In this document: piece by piece, positions 1-6,932 of the stretch | Layout: every line of letters begins with the position of its first letter | Position numbering within the stretch: the first letter of the stretch is position 1 | Origin: CALCKU01 sp964534845 | GTDB lineage: Bacteria; Pseudomonadota; Alphaproteobacteria; Caulobacterales; Maricaulaceae | Direction: 5' to 3' | Length of the DNA: 20,886 nt | NCBI GenBank assembly: GCA_964534845.1 | Contig: CAZHPV010000047.1 | Location: forward strand, 1 to 20,886 | Translations under genes and position numbers: made by a program | Notes under the pieces: generated by a model | The model's input: the letters and a program-made list of their open reading frames with translations, nothing else | The model's database searches: none | Told to the model about the DNA's origin: nothing

Positions 1-140
1 GCTTTAAAGAGATCATCTTTTCGAGCAAGCGTGTGAGTCCATATAGCTTTTATTTTTTCAGACCGCTCATGAGCGCTACTGTTTCTTAGCCTTAGAGTGG
101 ACGATTGAAGTTTTTGAAATCCTGTCGCAATAGCTGACAT
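1..140 (-). CDS. Partial CDS, N-terminus of a probable aldehyde dehydrogenase
   Basis: An open minus-strand frame starts at the ATG at 140-138 and runs off the window edge, giving 46 codons with no stop. An AAGG ribosome-binding sequence sits about 7 nt upstream of the ATG, inside the end of the neighbouring SDR gene. The SDR stop codon lies at 143-145, so the two genes are separated by 2 nt and are almost certainly co-transcribed and coupled. The peptide begins MSAIATGFQKLQ and continues with RNSSAHERSEKIKAIW and LARKDDLFKA. This resembles the N-terminal helices of aldehyde dehydrogenases of the coniferyl-aldehyde/fatty-aldehyde type, where a stretch of the form 'SSAxxRxxKLKxLxxxLxxxxDxLxxA' precedes the cofactor domain. 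No catalytic residue is visible because the gene is cut off. That it is a real gene is well supported; its family is a pattern-based inference. An aldehyde dehydrogenase following alcohol-oxidising SDRs fits the pathway. Confidence 0.6.
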   Translation of the reverse strand, partial: MSAIATGFQKLQSSTLRLRNSSAHERSEKIKAIWTHTLARKDDLFK

Positions 141-142
141 AA

Positions 143-1018
143 TTAGCCTTTATATTGTGGTATTTTTGTTGCTTTCATGATCATGTTTTCAAACATGCGC
201 TCAGGTAATATTTTATGTAAGGGTCCGAGGGCTTTAACGTCATTGCCGACCATATAAGCCGGTTTCCATTTTTTCTTCTCCAGCAATCCTAGCACCTGAT
301 CGACGACGATTTGAGGTTCGTTTCCGGCCTCGATTTGCTGAGGCATAAGTTCCGTTGTGGTGTGTTTCAAGTGCGGGCCGTAAATATCGTTCATCTCTTG
401 TGAGACTTCTTTCCAGATATTTTGCGTAGTGTCTCTGGAGTTCGCAGTCATATGTGTTTTTACCGCGCCCGGTTCAACGGCTGTGACCTGTATGCCAAAG
501 GGGGCCAGTTCATAGCGTAAAGTTCGTGTCAAGCCAACAACGGCATGCTTTGACATGTTATAGGCACCAGAGCAGGCCGGATTGGCTTTAACAGCACCGG
601 AAGCAAAATTAATTATACGGGAGTGCGGTGCGCCTTGTCTGATCATGGGCAGAAAAGCTTGCACCACGCGCCATGTGCCCCATGTATTGACCTCAAAGGC
701 AATCCGCGCTTTCTCAAGATTAGCGCCTTCAATCACGCCTATACCTTGATTGGCGATACCAGCATTATTGATTAGTAAGCCTAAAGGTCGTTCACCCAGC
801 ACCGCTCTCACAGTTTTGGCACTCGCTTTGACAGAGGCATCGGATGTGACATCTTGATTAACAGAGGTTATGTTTTCATGCTCACCTAATTCCGAACTAT
901 CCGCGCCAGGTAATACCCCTGCAAAGACGGTCCAGCCCTTTTGTGCAAGCGTGCGGGCTTTCAGAGCGCCCATACCCATTGCGGCTCCGGTGATGAAAGC
1001 TGTTTTTTCTTGAGCCAT
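143..1018 (-). CDS. SDR family NAD(P)-dependent oxidoreductase
   Basis: A classical short-chain dehydrogenase/reductase of 291 aa, expected to interconvert an alcohol and a ketone or aldehyde in the cytoplasm. Visible features are the cofactor loop TGAAMGMG (residues 10-17), NNAG (84-87), the active-site Asn (N111), catalytic Ser140, and YNMSK with Tyr153 and Lys157. After the active site comes VEPGAVKTHM, the usual substrate-loop region. The C-terminus is longer than in 250-aa SDRs and resembles 11-beta-hydroxysteroid/retinol dehydrogenase-type members. The start is supported by a GGGAGAGA ribosome-binding sequence just upstream. It leads a minus-strand operon into the truncated aldehyde dehydrogenase-like gene. 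A candidate TetR operator lies about 40 nt upstream of the start (1058-1074), which suggests control together with the P450 operon. The SDR family is certain; the substrate is unknown. Confidence 0.9.
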   Translation of the reverse strand: MAQEKTAFITGAAMGMGALKARTLAQKGWTVFAGVLPGADSSELGEHENITSVNQDVTSDASVKASAKTVRAVLGERPLGLLINNAGIANQGIGVIEGANLEKARIAFEVNTWGTWRVVQAFLPMIRQGAPHSRIINFASGAVKANPACSGAYNMSKHAVVGLTRTLRYELAPFGIQVTAVEPGAVKTHMTANSRDTTQNIWKEVSQEMNDIYGPHLKHTTTELMPQQIEAGNEPQIVVDQVLGLLEKKKWKPAYMVGNDVKALGPLHKILPERMFENMIMKATKIPQYKG

Positions 1019-1057
1019 AATAGTCTCTCCCGAATATTTTTAAAATTATAGTTTTTT

Positions 1058-1074
1058 TTCGAAACCTTTTCTGA
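1058..1074. promoter_or_regulatory. Candidate TetR operator, copy A (upstream of the SDR gene)
   Basis: The 17-bp sequence TTCGAAACCTTTTCTGA aligns without gaps with two other sites at 2029-2045 and 2153-2169. Its half-sites TTCGAA and TTCTGA are separated by 5 nt, and it is followed by the same AT-rich AAATAA flank. It lies in the leader of the minus-strand SDR gene. Its own symmetry is imperfect, so the main support is the shared pattern among three intergenic sites. Binding by the TetR protein encoded at 2196-2861 is inferred. Confidence 0.45.
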
Positions 1075-1114
1075 AATAAATAAAATTAGATCCTGTCTGT
1101 CAAGTCTGATTGGT

Positions 1115-2011
1115 CTAAATTATAGCCGAAAGAAGAAAGCAAGCATCATGCGGCATTTCATAATTCGTATTGTCGCCTAACAAAATTGTCTCGATAAGTT
1201 CAGGGGTTTTATAAAAATGTACCTTCGAAAACCCCGCATTCGTTAGGCGTTCGGAAAGTTGGGCTTGGGTGTAGCGACTTAGAAAAGGTTCCCCCATATT
1301 TGCAACAAGTTTTGATAATTGCTCGACTGAATCAGGAATAATTTGGTCATTATGTTCTTTATCGGGCATTGCGAAATCCATGATGAGTTCACTGCCTTTT
1401 GTAAAAAGGCTCAATTCGCTAAAAGTGGCTTTTACCGTTTCGTCAGGCAAATACATTTGAACGCCGAGCCACGGTAATAGGCTGGGCGCATTGAAATCCA
1501 CACCGCCCTTTCTTAAGGCTTCTCCCAGTGTATGATCTGTGAAATTAAAGGTCACAAACCGAAGGTTGTCGGGAATGGCTATGTTTTTTTCTTTAAGTTT
1601 AGAGATTTTATGGGCTTGTGTATCAGGGTGATCAAGTTCGATAAATTCTATATCGGGTTTTAAGCCCCCCCATCGCATGGCGGTAGTATCAAGCCCGGCA
1701 CCCAGTAGGATAACTTGTCGGGTGCCCGTTTCCTCTGCCCGGGATAAAGCCCGTTCTACCAAGGCAGACCGCATACAGACCGACCATTCAATACGTTTGA
1801 CAAATGTAGCTGCCGCTTGCGGGTCGGCAAATGCGCTAAAGGCCTGTACCATGCCTTCGATATATTGTTCTACCGCGCCAGCATCGCTTAGTCCGCATAG
1901 GTCAAGTGCAAAACTATCATTTAGGATTTTAGGCGAGGGCGCTGTTAGAAAATGATGCGCTCTCAAGATAGAGACAAATTGAGCGGTTTTGCTAGTTTGT
2001 CCATCTTGCAT
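1115..2011 (-). CDS. SAM-dependent methyltransferase, LCMT/PPM1-like (TIGR00027-type)
   Basis: A 298-aa class I S-adenosylmethionine methyltransferase of the leucine carboxyl methyltransferase-like group, which is widespread in mycobacteria and proteobacteria with mostly unknown substrates. Diagnostic features are RSALVER (about 82-88), the SAM-binding glycine loop LLGAGLDTTAMRW (about 102-114), and the acidic ELDHP segment (125-129) that contacts the SAM ribose. FNFTDHTL (155-162) and LPWLGVQMYL (179-188) match the later family motifs. An AAGGCG ribosome-binding sequence precedes the ATG. The gene diverges from tetR and has a candidate operator (2029-2045) directly upstream, so regulation by that TetR is likely. 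It may O-methylate a carboxylate or hydroxyl group on a pathway metabolite. No terminator is obvious before the next minus-strand gene, but that gene has its own leader of about 95 nt. Confidence 0.85.
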   Translation of the reverse strand: MQDGQTSKTAQFVSILRAHHFLTAPSPKILNDSFALDLCGLSDAGAVEQYIEGMVQAFSAFADPQAAATFVKRIEWSVCMRSALVERALSRAEETGTRQVILLGAGLDTTAMRWGGLKPDIEFIELDHPDTQAHKISKLKEKNIAIPDNLRFVTFNFTDHTLGEALRKGGVDFNAPSLLPWLGVQMYLPDETVKATFSELSLFTKGSELIMDFAMPDKEHNDQIIPDSVEQLSKLVANMGEPFLSRYTQAQLSERLTNAGFSKVHFYKTPELIETILLGDNTNYEMPHDACFLLSAII

Positions 2012-2028
2012 GCTAACGCCTTATTATT

Positions 2029-2045
2029 TTCGAAACAGTTTCATA
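2029..2045. promoter_or_regulatory. Candidate TetR operator, copy B (upstream of the methyltransferase gene)
   Basis: The sequence TTCGAAACAGTTTCATA contains the perfect palindrome GAAAC-A-GTTTC (2032-2042). It aligns with copies A and C as TYCGAA-5 nt-TTC. It lies 17 nt upstream of the methyltransferase start, where a bound repressor would block transcription initiation or early elongation. Function is inferred from position and recurrence. Confidence 0.5.
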
Positions 2046-2071
2046 AAATAATGGTTATGCAAATGAGTCAA

Positions 2072-2113
2072 TCAGAAAATCACCGTTTTGGTATAGTTAT
2101 TCGCATTTTCTGA
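2072..2113. repeat. 9-bp inverted repeat in the tetR/methyltransferase intergenic region
   Basis: The arms TCAGAAAAT (2072-2080) and ATTTTCTGA (2105-2113) are perfect inverted copies separated by 24 nt, midway between the two divergent starts. The arms resemble the right half of candidate operator copy A (TTTTCTGAA). It may be a pair of spaced half-sites or a chance AT-rich hairpin. There is no T tract, so it is not a typical terminator. Confidence 0.35.
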
Positions 2114-2125
2114 ATGGATTTTTTG

Positions 2126-2169
2126 TTGACTTTTTGAAAACTCATGTAAATATCCGAAACACATTCGGA
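2126..2169 (+). promoter_or_regulatory. tetR promoter with overlapping operator, copy C
   Basis: TTGACT (2126-2131) is a good -35 box. A weak -10 region, TAAATA/AAATAT, follows at about 2147-2153. Directly over the expected start point lies the inverted repeat TCCGAA-ACACA-TTCGGA (2153-2169), with perfect 6-bp arms and the best symmetry of the three operator copies. It sits 26 nt before the tetR ATG. This layout is typical of an autorepressed TetR gene, and it would also control the P450, Rieske and SDR genes downstream because no other promoter is apparent there. Confidence 0.55.
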
Positions 2170-2195
2170 AATAAAATTTTGGGTATGTATAGTCA

Positions 2196-2861
2196 ATGGC
2201 TTCAACCAAAACGGAAACTCGGGGACGTAAACGCCTTCTCACCGAAACAGACATTTTAGACATGGCTGTTGATATGGGTCTTGAGGACCTTACAATGACC
2301 CGTCTGGCAAATGCTTTAAATGTCGGCACGGCTACTCTCTATCAATATTTCAAGAATAGGCGCGAGCTGTTAAGAGCTGCGGCCGTACACTCTCTGTCTT
2401 TGACTCGTTTCCAATATCCGATTGATACAGGACAACCCTGGGAAGACCTAGCTCGGGAATATGCACAGACCACGCGGATGATTTTGTCTGAAAACCCGTC
2501 TTTTATTCATAATATGCAAATCACGGAATATGGTTTTGAGGTGCATTTCGAGCTTTCAGAACGCTTTGTAGCCTCAATGAAATCACGAGGCTTTTCGTCA
2601 AAAGACGGTATGAAATTATATCACTTGATGGCCATGGTGGGGTCCGTCGGTGCGATAGAACGTGTGCGTTATCAGGATCTTGCATTACGTGATGAGACCA
2701 TCGGCGAGTTTGCTGAACGTTTGTTTGAACCTCATGGTGCGGGCAAATATCCACATGTAGCAGAGGGTTTTTCAGTTCTGACATATGAGCCGGATGAGAA
2801 ATTTTATATGATGCTCGAGTGTATATTTCATACGTTTCGGGCTGAGATGGCTAAGACTTAG
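2196..2861 (+). CDS. TetR/AcrR family transcriptional regulator
   Basis: A 221-aa TetR-type repressor. The N-terminal winged-less helix-turn-helix covers about residues 15-62, with LTMTRLANALNVGTATLYQY and the following FKNRREL matching the family core (recognition helix GTATLYQYF). A basic GRKR segment (9-12) precedes it. The rest is an all-helical ligand-binding and dimerisation domain with no family-level assignment possible by eye. The gene stops 11 nt before the P450 start and is therefore the first gene of an operon tetR-P450-Rieske-SDR. A palindrome overlaps its promoter, and similar sites occur upstream of two divergent genes, so it probably represses itself, the oxygenase operon, the methyltransferase and the SDR/aldehyde dehydrogenase pair until a pathway substrate binds. 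The ribosome-binding site is weak (GGG about 15 nt upstream). Confidence 0.9.
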   Translation: MASTKTETRGRKRLLTETDILDMAVDMGLEDLTMTRLANALNVGTATLYQYFKNRRELLRAAAVHSLSLTRFQYPIDTGQPWEDLAREYAQTTRMILSENPSFIHNMQITEYGFEVHFELSERFVASMKSRGFSSKDGMKLYHLMAMVGSVGAIERVRYQDLALRDETIGEFAERLFEPHGAGKYPHVAEGFSVLTYEPDEKFYMMLECIFHTFRAEMAKT

Positions 2862-2872
2862 GAGAGAGTGTT

Positions 2873-4276
2873 GTGGTAGCGACCATCGATGAAAAGCCGT
2901 TAAATAATGCGGCACCGAGTGCAGCGAAAATACCATTTATTGGAAATACACTGGAAATGGCGAAAGATCCGGCAGCCTTTTTTGTACGCTGCTACAAGGA
3001 ATACGGGCCAGTGTATAAGGTAAAAGTGTTCGGGCGCACGCAATATGTTATTGCGGGGACCGAAGCTGCGAAGTTTATGTCAACGCGTGCTGGACGAGAG
3101 GGCTTGCGCTCCAAAGAATTCTGGGATGATTTCGTCAATCATTTCGGAGCATCGAAATCCTTGACACAGATTGATGGTGAGGATCATCGACGGCTACGCC
3201 AGATCATGCGGGCAGGATTTTCACGCGAGGCGGCAGCAGGTCAATATCACCGTCTGATCCATTTCACAGATGCGTCATTAAAGCGGGACTGGGACGTTGG
3301 CACGTCAATACCGGTACTTGAGGCCTATCAGTTTATGATTGTTCAAATCATTGGGGAATTAATGAGCGGGGAAGCGCCGCTTGAATATGTAAAAGATATA
3401 CGCACAAATATTTTGTTTCTACTCAATGTTTTGGTTGCCCGTGTTCAACCTAAATTTTTCTTGAAATCGAAAAGATTTAAAAAGGCAGCAAACCGCGTGG
3501 ATGAGCTTGGCGAAAAAATGGTCAGGCAATTTACCGAATATGCTGATTCAGGAACCCTGCCCAAAAATTTATTAGGCGACATTATGCGCGCCCATATTGA
3601 TGATCCTGAATTTGTCCAAAAACGCGATCTGGCACTCCTGCTTACGGGGCCTTACGTGGCGGGGCTGGATACAGTGGCGAATACTGTTGCTGGCGCGACC
3701 TACGGTATTTTGAAAACACCCGGCGTCTTAGAAAAAGTGCAAGCCGAGGCGGATGCATTATATAAAAAAGATACTATTACAGAAGCAGATATTCGCGGGC
3801 TGACCTATATTCAGGGATGTCTGAAAGAAGCAATGCGCTTATGGCCCGTTGCCGTGGCGCAAATGCGAACAACCAATCATGACATTGAGTTTGAAGGCCA
3901 TATCATCCCGAAAGACGAAATGATTTTAATCGGAACATCAGTGCCCCATTATTTAGAGGAATACTTTCCTCAACCTAAACAATATGATCCTGAGCGCTAT
4001 AATGATGATCGCAAGGAGCATATGAAGCCGGGGGCTTACGCACCCTTTGGTCGCGGCCCGCACACATGTTTGGGACAAAATCTAGCGGAAGTGCTTATGG
4101 GTGTAATTATTTCCCGTGTTTTCCATAGGATGGATTTGTCTTTGATAAGTCCGAATTATGAACTTAAGACAAAATCTTTTCCGACGCCCGGTCCGGCCGT
4201 AAGTTTCAAAATTAATGTCAATGGAGAGCGTCATCCGGAAAAGGCGCTAAAACCCGAAATATTAGAAGGAGAGTGA
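2873..4276 (+). CDS. Cytochrome P450 monooxygenase
   Basis: A 467-aa soluble cytochrome P450, expected to insert one oxygen atom from O2 into a C-H bond using electrons from a ferredoxin. The I-helix oxygen-activation motif AGLDT is at 264-268, the ExxR pair is E319/R322 (KEAMRLWP), and the heme loop PFGRGPHTCLG (391-401) carries the thiolate ligand Cys399. There is no N-terminal membrane anchor; the protein opens with a proline-containing AAKIPFIGN segment. The start is a GTG preceded by GGAGAGA, which overlaps the tetR stop. The gene ends 1 nt before the Rieske oxygenase ATG, so the two oxygenases are made together. Its length and the PGAYAPFGRGPHTCLG loop are nearer to eukaryote-like bacterial P450s than to 400-aa P450cam types. 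No ferredoxin or reductase gene lies in this window. The CYP family and substrate cannot be assigned from sequence alone. Confidence 0.95.
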   Translation: MVATIDEKPLNNAAPSAAKIPFIGNTLEMAKDPAAFFVRCYKEYGPVYKVKVFGRTQYVIAGTEAAKFMSTRAGREGLRSKEFWDDFVNHFGASKSLTQIDGEDHRRLRQIMRAGFSREAAAGQYHRLIHFTDASLKRDWDVGTSIPVLEAYQFMIVQIIGELMSGEAPLEYVKDIRTNILFLLNVLVARVQPKFFLKSKRFKKAANRVDELGEKMVRQFTEYADSGTLPKNLLGDIMRAHIDDPEFVQKRDLALLLTGPYVAGLDTVANTVAGATYGILKTPGVLEKVQAEADALYKKDTITEADIRGLTYIQGCLKEAMRLWPVAVAQMRTTNHDIEFEGHIIPKDEMILIGTSVPHYLEEYFPQPKQYDPERYNDDRKEHMKPGAYAPFGRGPHTCLGQNLAEVLMGVIISRVFHRMDLSLISPNYELKTKSFPTPGPAVSFKINVNGERHPEKALKPEILEGE

Positions 4277-4277
4277 T

Positions 4278-5300
4278 ATGAATGCACCGGTAAATCCTGA
4301 CCACATACAAACAGGCGATGAGCTCGATCGTTGTCCTTTCCCCATCCCATACGGATGGTATTGTGTCCATTTTTCGCATGAAATAGCCAAGGGAGAAATC
4401 AAGACCGAGAAGGTCTTTGGTAAAGAATGGGTGATGTTCCGGGGTGAGGACGGCAAAGTCGGTATGACAGATCCGTATTGCCCCCATCTTGGTGCCCATC
4501 TTGGCCATGGCGGAACAATTCAAGGTGGAAATATTCGTTGTCCTTTCCACCATTGGGAGTTCGACACGGAAGGTTGGTGTAAAAAAATTCCTTATGGAAA
4601 GGTTATGCCGGGTGTATGTCGTAAGAAACCTGTTTTGCAGGCCTTGCCTGTTATCGAAAAATACGGGGCTATCTGGGCATGGTATCACCCGGAGGGAGAA
4701 GAACCGAAATGGGAAATTCCGGATTATGAAGAGTTTGAAAGTCCGGACGCTCATGTCGAAACCAAGTTTCACTCTTGGGATATTGGTACATGTATTCAGG
4801 AAATGGGTGAAAATTCTGTCGATACACCTCACTTGAAATTTCTTCATGGCGCGCCGATTATTCCAGACGTAGACGCCCGGGCTGATCGACATATTTGGCA
4901 TTACGATATTATGAACGGCTATATTATTGGTGAGAGCCACGGGCCGGGACTGGCGCCAAACTGGCATGCAAAAGGGGATGTAAAAATGTTGATGTTTGCA
5001 ATGCCAACACCTGTCGATGAGGAACTCTCGCGTGTGCGCATGATGTTTACATGGAAGAAATATCCCGAGGGTTCTGAGGACGCTAAAGTTGCTCACCATC
5101 TATATGTGCATTCTATTGGGGAGGCAGAAGGCGAAGACTCAGCTGGTTTTGAATCTGTTGATTTGATTGTATGGGATAACAAAAAATATCGTCCTAAACC
5201 CTTATTGTGTGACGGGGACGGCCCCATACTGGCATGGCGTAAATATTTCCGGCAATTTTATGTCGGACTGGATGAGAATGATCCGCGAATTGCCATGTAA
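4278..5300 (+). CDS. Rieske non-heme iron oxygenase, KshA/cholesterol 7-desaturase-like
   Basis: A 340-aa oxygenase component. The Rieske [2Fe-2S] motif is C68-P-H70 ... C88-P-F-H91. The mononuclear iron centre shows GENSVDTPHLKFLH with N179, D182 and the ligands H185 and H190, and the third ligand is most likely D295 in ESVDLIVWD. The C-terminal LCDGDGPI and WRKYFRQFYV segments resemble those of 3-ketosteroid 9-alpha-hydroxylase (KshA) and the cholesterol 7-desaturase (Neverland/DAF-36) branch. This is the main reason for proposing a steroid- or terpenoid-like substrate. An unusual HH after the second Cys pair (CPFHHW) replaces the more common CPFHGW. A strong GAAGGAG site precedes the ATG, overlapping the P450 end. 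It needs an electron-transfer reductase, which is not encoded nearby. The Rieske oxygenase call is firm; the substrate class is inference. Confidence 0.92.
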   Translation: MNAPVNPDHIQTGDELDRCPFPIPYGWYCVHFSHEIAKGEIKTEKVFGKEWVMFRGEDGKVGMTDPYCPHLGAHLGHGGTIQGGNIRCPFHHWEFDTEGWCKKIPYGKVMPGVCRKKPVLQALPVIEKYGAIWAWYHPEGEEPKWEIPDYEEFESPDAHVETKFHSWDIGTCIQEMGENSVDTPHLKFLHGAPIIPDVDARADRHIWHYDIMNGYIIGESHGPGLAPNWHAKGDVKMLMFAMPTPVDEELSRVRMMFTWKKYPEGSEDAKVAHHLYVHSIGEAEGEDSAGFESVDLIVWDNKKYRPKPLLCDGDGPILAWRKYFRQFYVGLDENDPRIAM

Positions 5301-5336
5301 TGAAGCTGGATGCGACGAATTTAATAAAGGGACAAC

Positions 5337-6125
5337 ATGGCACAATTAAAAAATAAAGTTGTCATTATAACGGGGGCTGCCCGCGGTATGGGAGAAGCAA
5401 CAGCGCGTCTGTTTGCAAGCCAAGGCGCTAAATTGGCCTTGGGCGATGTCATGGAAGATGTAGGTCAAACCGTTGCGGCTGATCTTGGAAAGGAATGTTT
5501 TTTTCGAAAACTAGATGTGTCTTCGGACGATAATTGGGCGCAATTTGTAAAGGCAACAGTCGAGACTTATGGCCGTATCGATGGTTTGGTTAATAATGCC
5601 GGCCTTGTACATTTCACACCAATCGAACAGTTTAATCCTGAGGATGCGACTCGTATATTGGGCGTAAACACAGTCGGGCCTATGTTGGGAATTAAACATG
5701 TTGCGCCGCATATGAAGGCTGCGGGGCAGGGTTCTATTGTCAATATAAGTTCGGTTGACGGCTTGCGGGGTTGCAATGGGCTTACCCTTTATACAGCTAG
5801 TAAATGGGCGCTGCGCGGGCTGACAAAATCACTGGCTTATGAGTTGGGAACGTCTGGCATCCGTGTTAATTCCGTGCATCCGGGGGGCGTGGATACGCCC
5901 ATGGGGAACGCCCGAGGCCTTCCAGCGGAACAGTTAAACATGGCGTTTAGACGCACGCCGTTGCAACGCATTGGCCAGCCCAATGAAATCGCCAATGCGT
6001 CCATGTTTCTTATAAGTGACGCTGCAAGTTATATAACAGGCGCTGAATTGGCTGTAGATGGCGGTTGGAGTGCGGGGTATTTCCAACCCGTTTTGCCGGG
6101 CGCACCAGAGGGTTTACCCTCATAG
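5337..6125 (+). CDS. SDR family oxidoreductase, NAD-preferring (hydroxysteroid dehydrogenase-like)
   Basis: A 262-aa classical SDR. It has TGAARGMG (12-19), Asp37 after the second beta-strand (LGDV), which normally selects NAD over NADP, NNAG (86-89), catalytic Ser139, Tyr152 and Lys156 (YTASK), and the HPGGVDTPM substrate-loop start. The overall pattern resembles bacterial 3-alpha/20-beta-hydroxysteroid dehydrogenases, though that group is broad. It starts 36 nt after the Rieske gene with AAAGGGA as ribosome-binding sequence, and is the last gene of the tetR-P450-Rieske-SDR operon. It would probably oxidise the hydroxyl group produced by one of the oxygenases. Downstream it converges on a minus-strand SDR only 23 nt away, with no visible terminator in between. 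Confidence 0.92.
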   Translation: MAQLKNKVVIITGAARGMGEATARLFASQGAKLALGDVMEDVGQTVAADLGKECFFRKLDVSSDDNWAQFVKATVETYGRIDGLVNNAGLVHFTPIEQFNPEDATRILGVNTVGPMLGIKHVAPHMKAAGQGSIVNISSVDGLRGCNGLTLYTASKWALRGLTKSLAYELGTSGIRVNSVHPGGVDTPMGNARGLPAEQLNMAFRRTPLQRIGQPNEIANASMFLISDAASYITGAELAVDGGWSAGYFQPVLPGAPEGLPS

Positions 6126-6148
6126 CCAATGTGGATAGGTCAAATTGA

Positions 6149-6922
6149 TTATAGTCCGTAGCCACCGGAAACGGATATTTGCTGACCTGTTATATATCCT
6201 GCTTTATTCGAGGCTAAAAATATAGCGGCTTGGGCGATTTCCTCAGGCTGCCCCCAGCGCTTGAGGGCGAGATTTTTTTGCACTTCCCTGACCCAGTTTT
6301 CGTCAAATACACCTTGCTTTGTTAGCTCTAAAAACATACCCGCCTCGATCACACCGAGGAGAACACTATTGGCGCGGATGTTATGCACGCCTTCTTCACG
6401 CGCTATGCCTTTTATCAGGCTTTCATTCGCAGCTTTTGGCGAGACGGATAAAACGTCCTTAGGTGGAAAGGCTGTGTCACCGGCAGATCCAAGATGGACG
6501 AATGAACCACCTCCTTGTTCGCGCATATGAGGGATAAGGGTTGTTGTCGCATCGTAAAACCCATTGACTTCAACATTTATAGCCTTGTGCCATTGTTCAC
6601 GCGTGGAATCGGCGATGAGGACTTGTTCGGCCAAGGGGCCAGCACCCCAGACCATAGTATGTATCCGGTTGTGATGGGTGACGGCGTCGCTTATTGCCTT
6701 GCTAAGGCTTTCGAAATCCGTGACATCGCATTTGTGCCGGCTAACAGTACAACCCAGTTTTTCAATTTCCTGACTTAAAGCTTTGGCTTCCTTTTCCTTT
6801 GAATGCCAGATAAGCGCAATGTCGCAGCCAGCGCGGGCAAATTCAGTGGCGACAATTTTACCAACTCCGCCTGTTGCACCAAAAATAAGTACCGCACCTT
6901 TTGGAAATATAGACTCTGTCAT
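6149..6922 (-). CDS. SDR family protein lacking the catalytic Tyr
   Basis: A 257-aa SDR-fold protein. The nucleotide loop GATGGVGK (15-22) is intact, WGAG (92-95) stands in for NNAG, and Ser146 is in the usual active-site place. The Y-x-x-x-K motif, however, reads S159-V-S-P-K163: the Lys is kept but the Tyr is Ser. The C-terminal YITGQQISVSGGYGL is typical of active bacterial SDRs of the FabG-like group. The protein may use another residue, catalyse a different reaction, or bind a nucleotide without redox chemistry. It starts 10 nt after the sulfotransferase stop and is the second gene of that minus-strand pair, with a weak GAGA ribosome-binding sequence. I checked the codon (TCC) on the minus strand, so this is not a misread frame. 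Confidence 0.85.
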   Translation of the reverse strand: MTESIFPKGAVLIFGATGGVGKIVATEFARAGCDIALIWHSKEKEAKALSQEIEKLGCTVSRHKCDVTDFESLSKAISDAVTHHNRIHTMVWGAGPLAEQVLIADSTREQWHKAINVEVNGFYDATTTLIPHMREQGGGSFVHLGSAGDTAFPPKDVLSVSPKAANESLIKGIAREEGVHNIRANSVLLGVIEAGMFLELTKQGVFDENWVREVQKNLALKRWGQPEEIAQAAIFLASNKAGYITGQQISVSGGYGL

Positions 6923-6932
6923 AAAGCATGTC

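Noticed and set aside
1221..1257. TTCGAA and TTCGGA half-sites inside the methyltransferase gene
   Set aside because: The half-site spacing does not match the 5-nt spacer of the three intergenic operator candidates, and the position is coding.
4218..5099. A 293-codon minus-strand open frame opposite the Rieske oxygenase
   Set aside because: It lies fully against a gene with clear Rieske and iron-ligand motifs, its translation has no family pattern, and no ribosome-binding site precedes it.
5496..5530. TTCGAA ... TTCGGA pair inside the SDR at 5337-6125
   Set aside because: The spacer is longer than in the operator candidates, and the sequence is coding.
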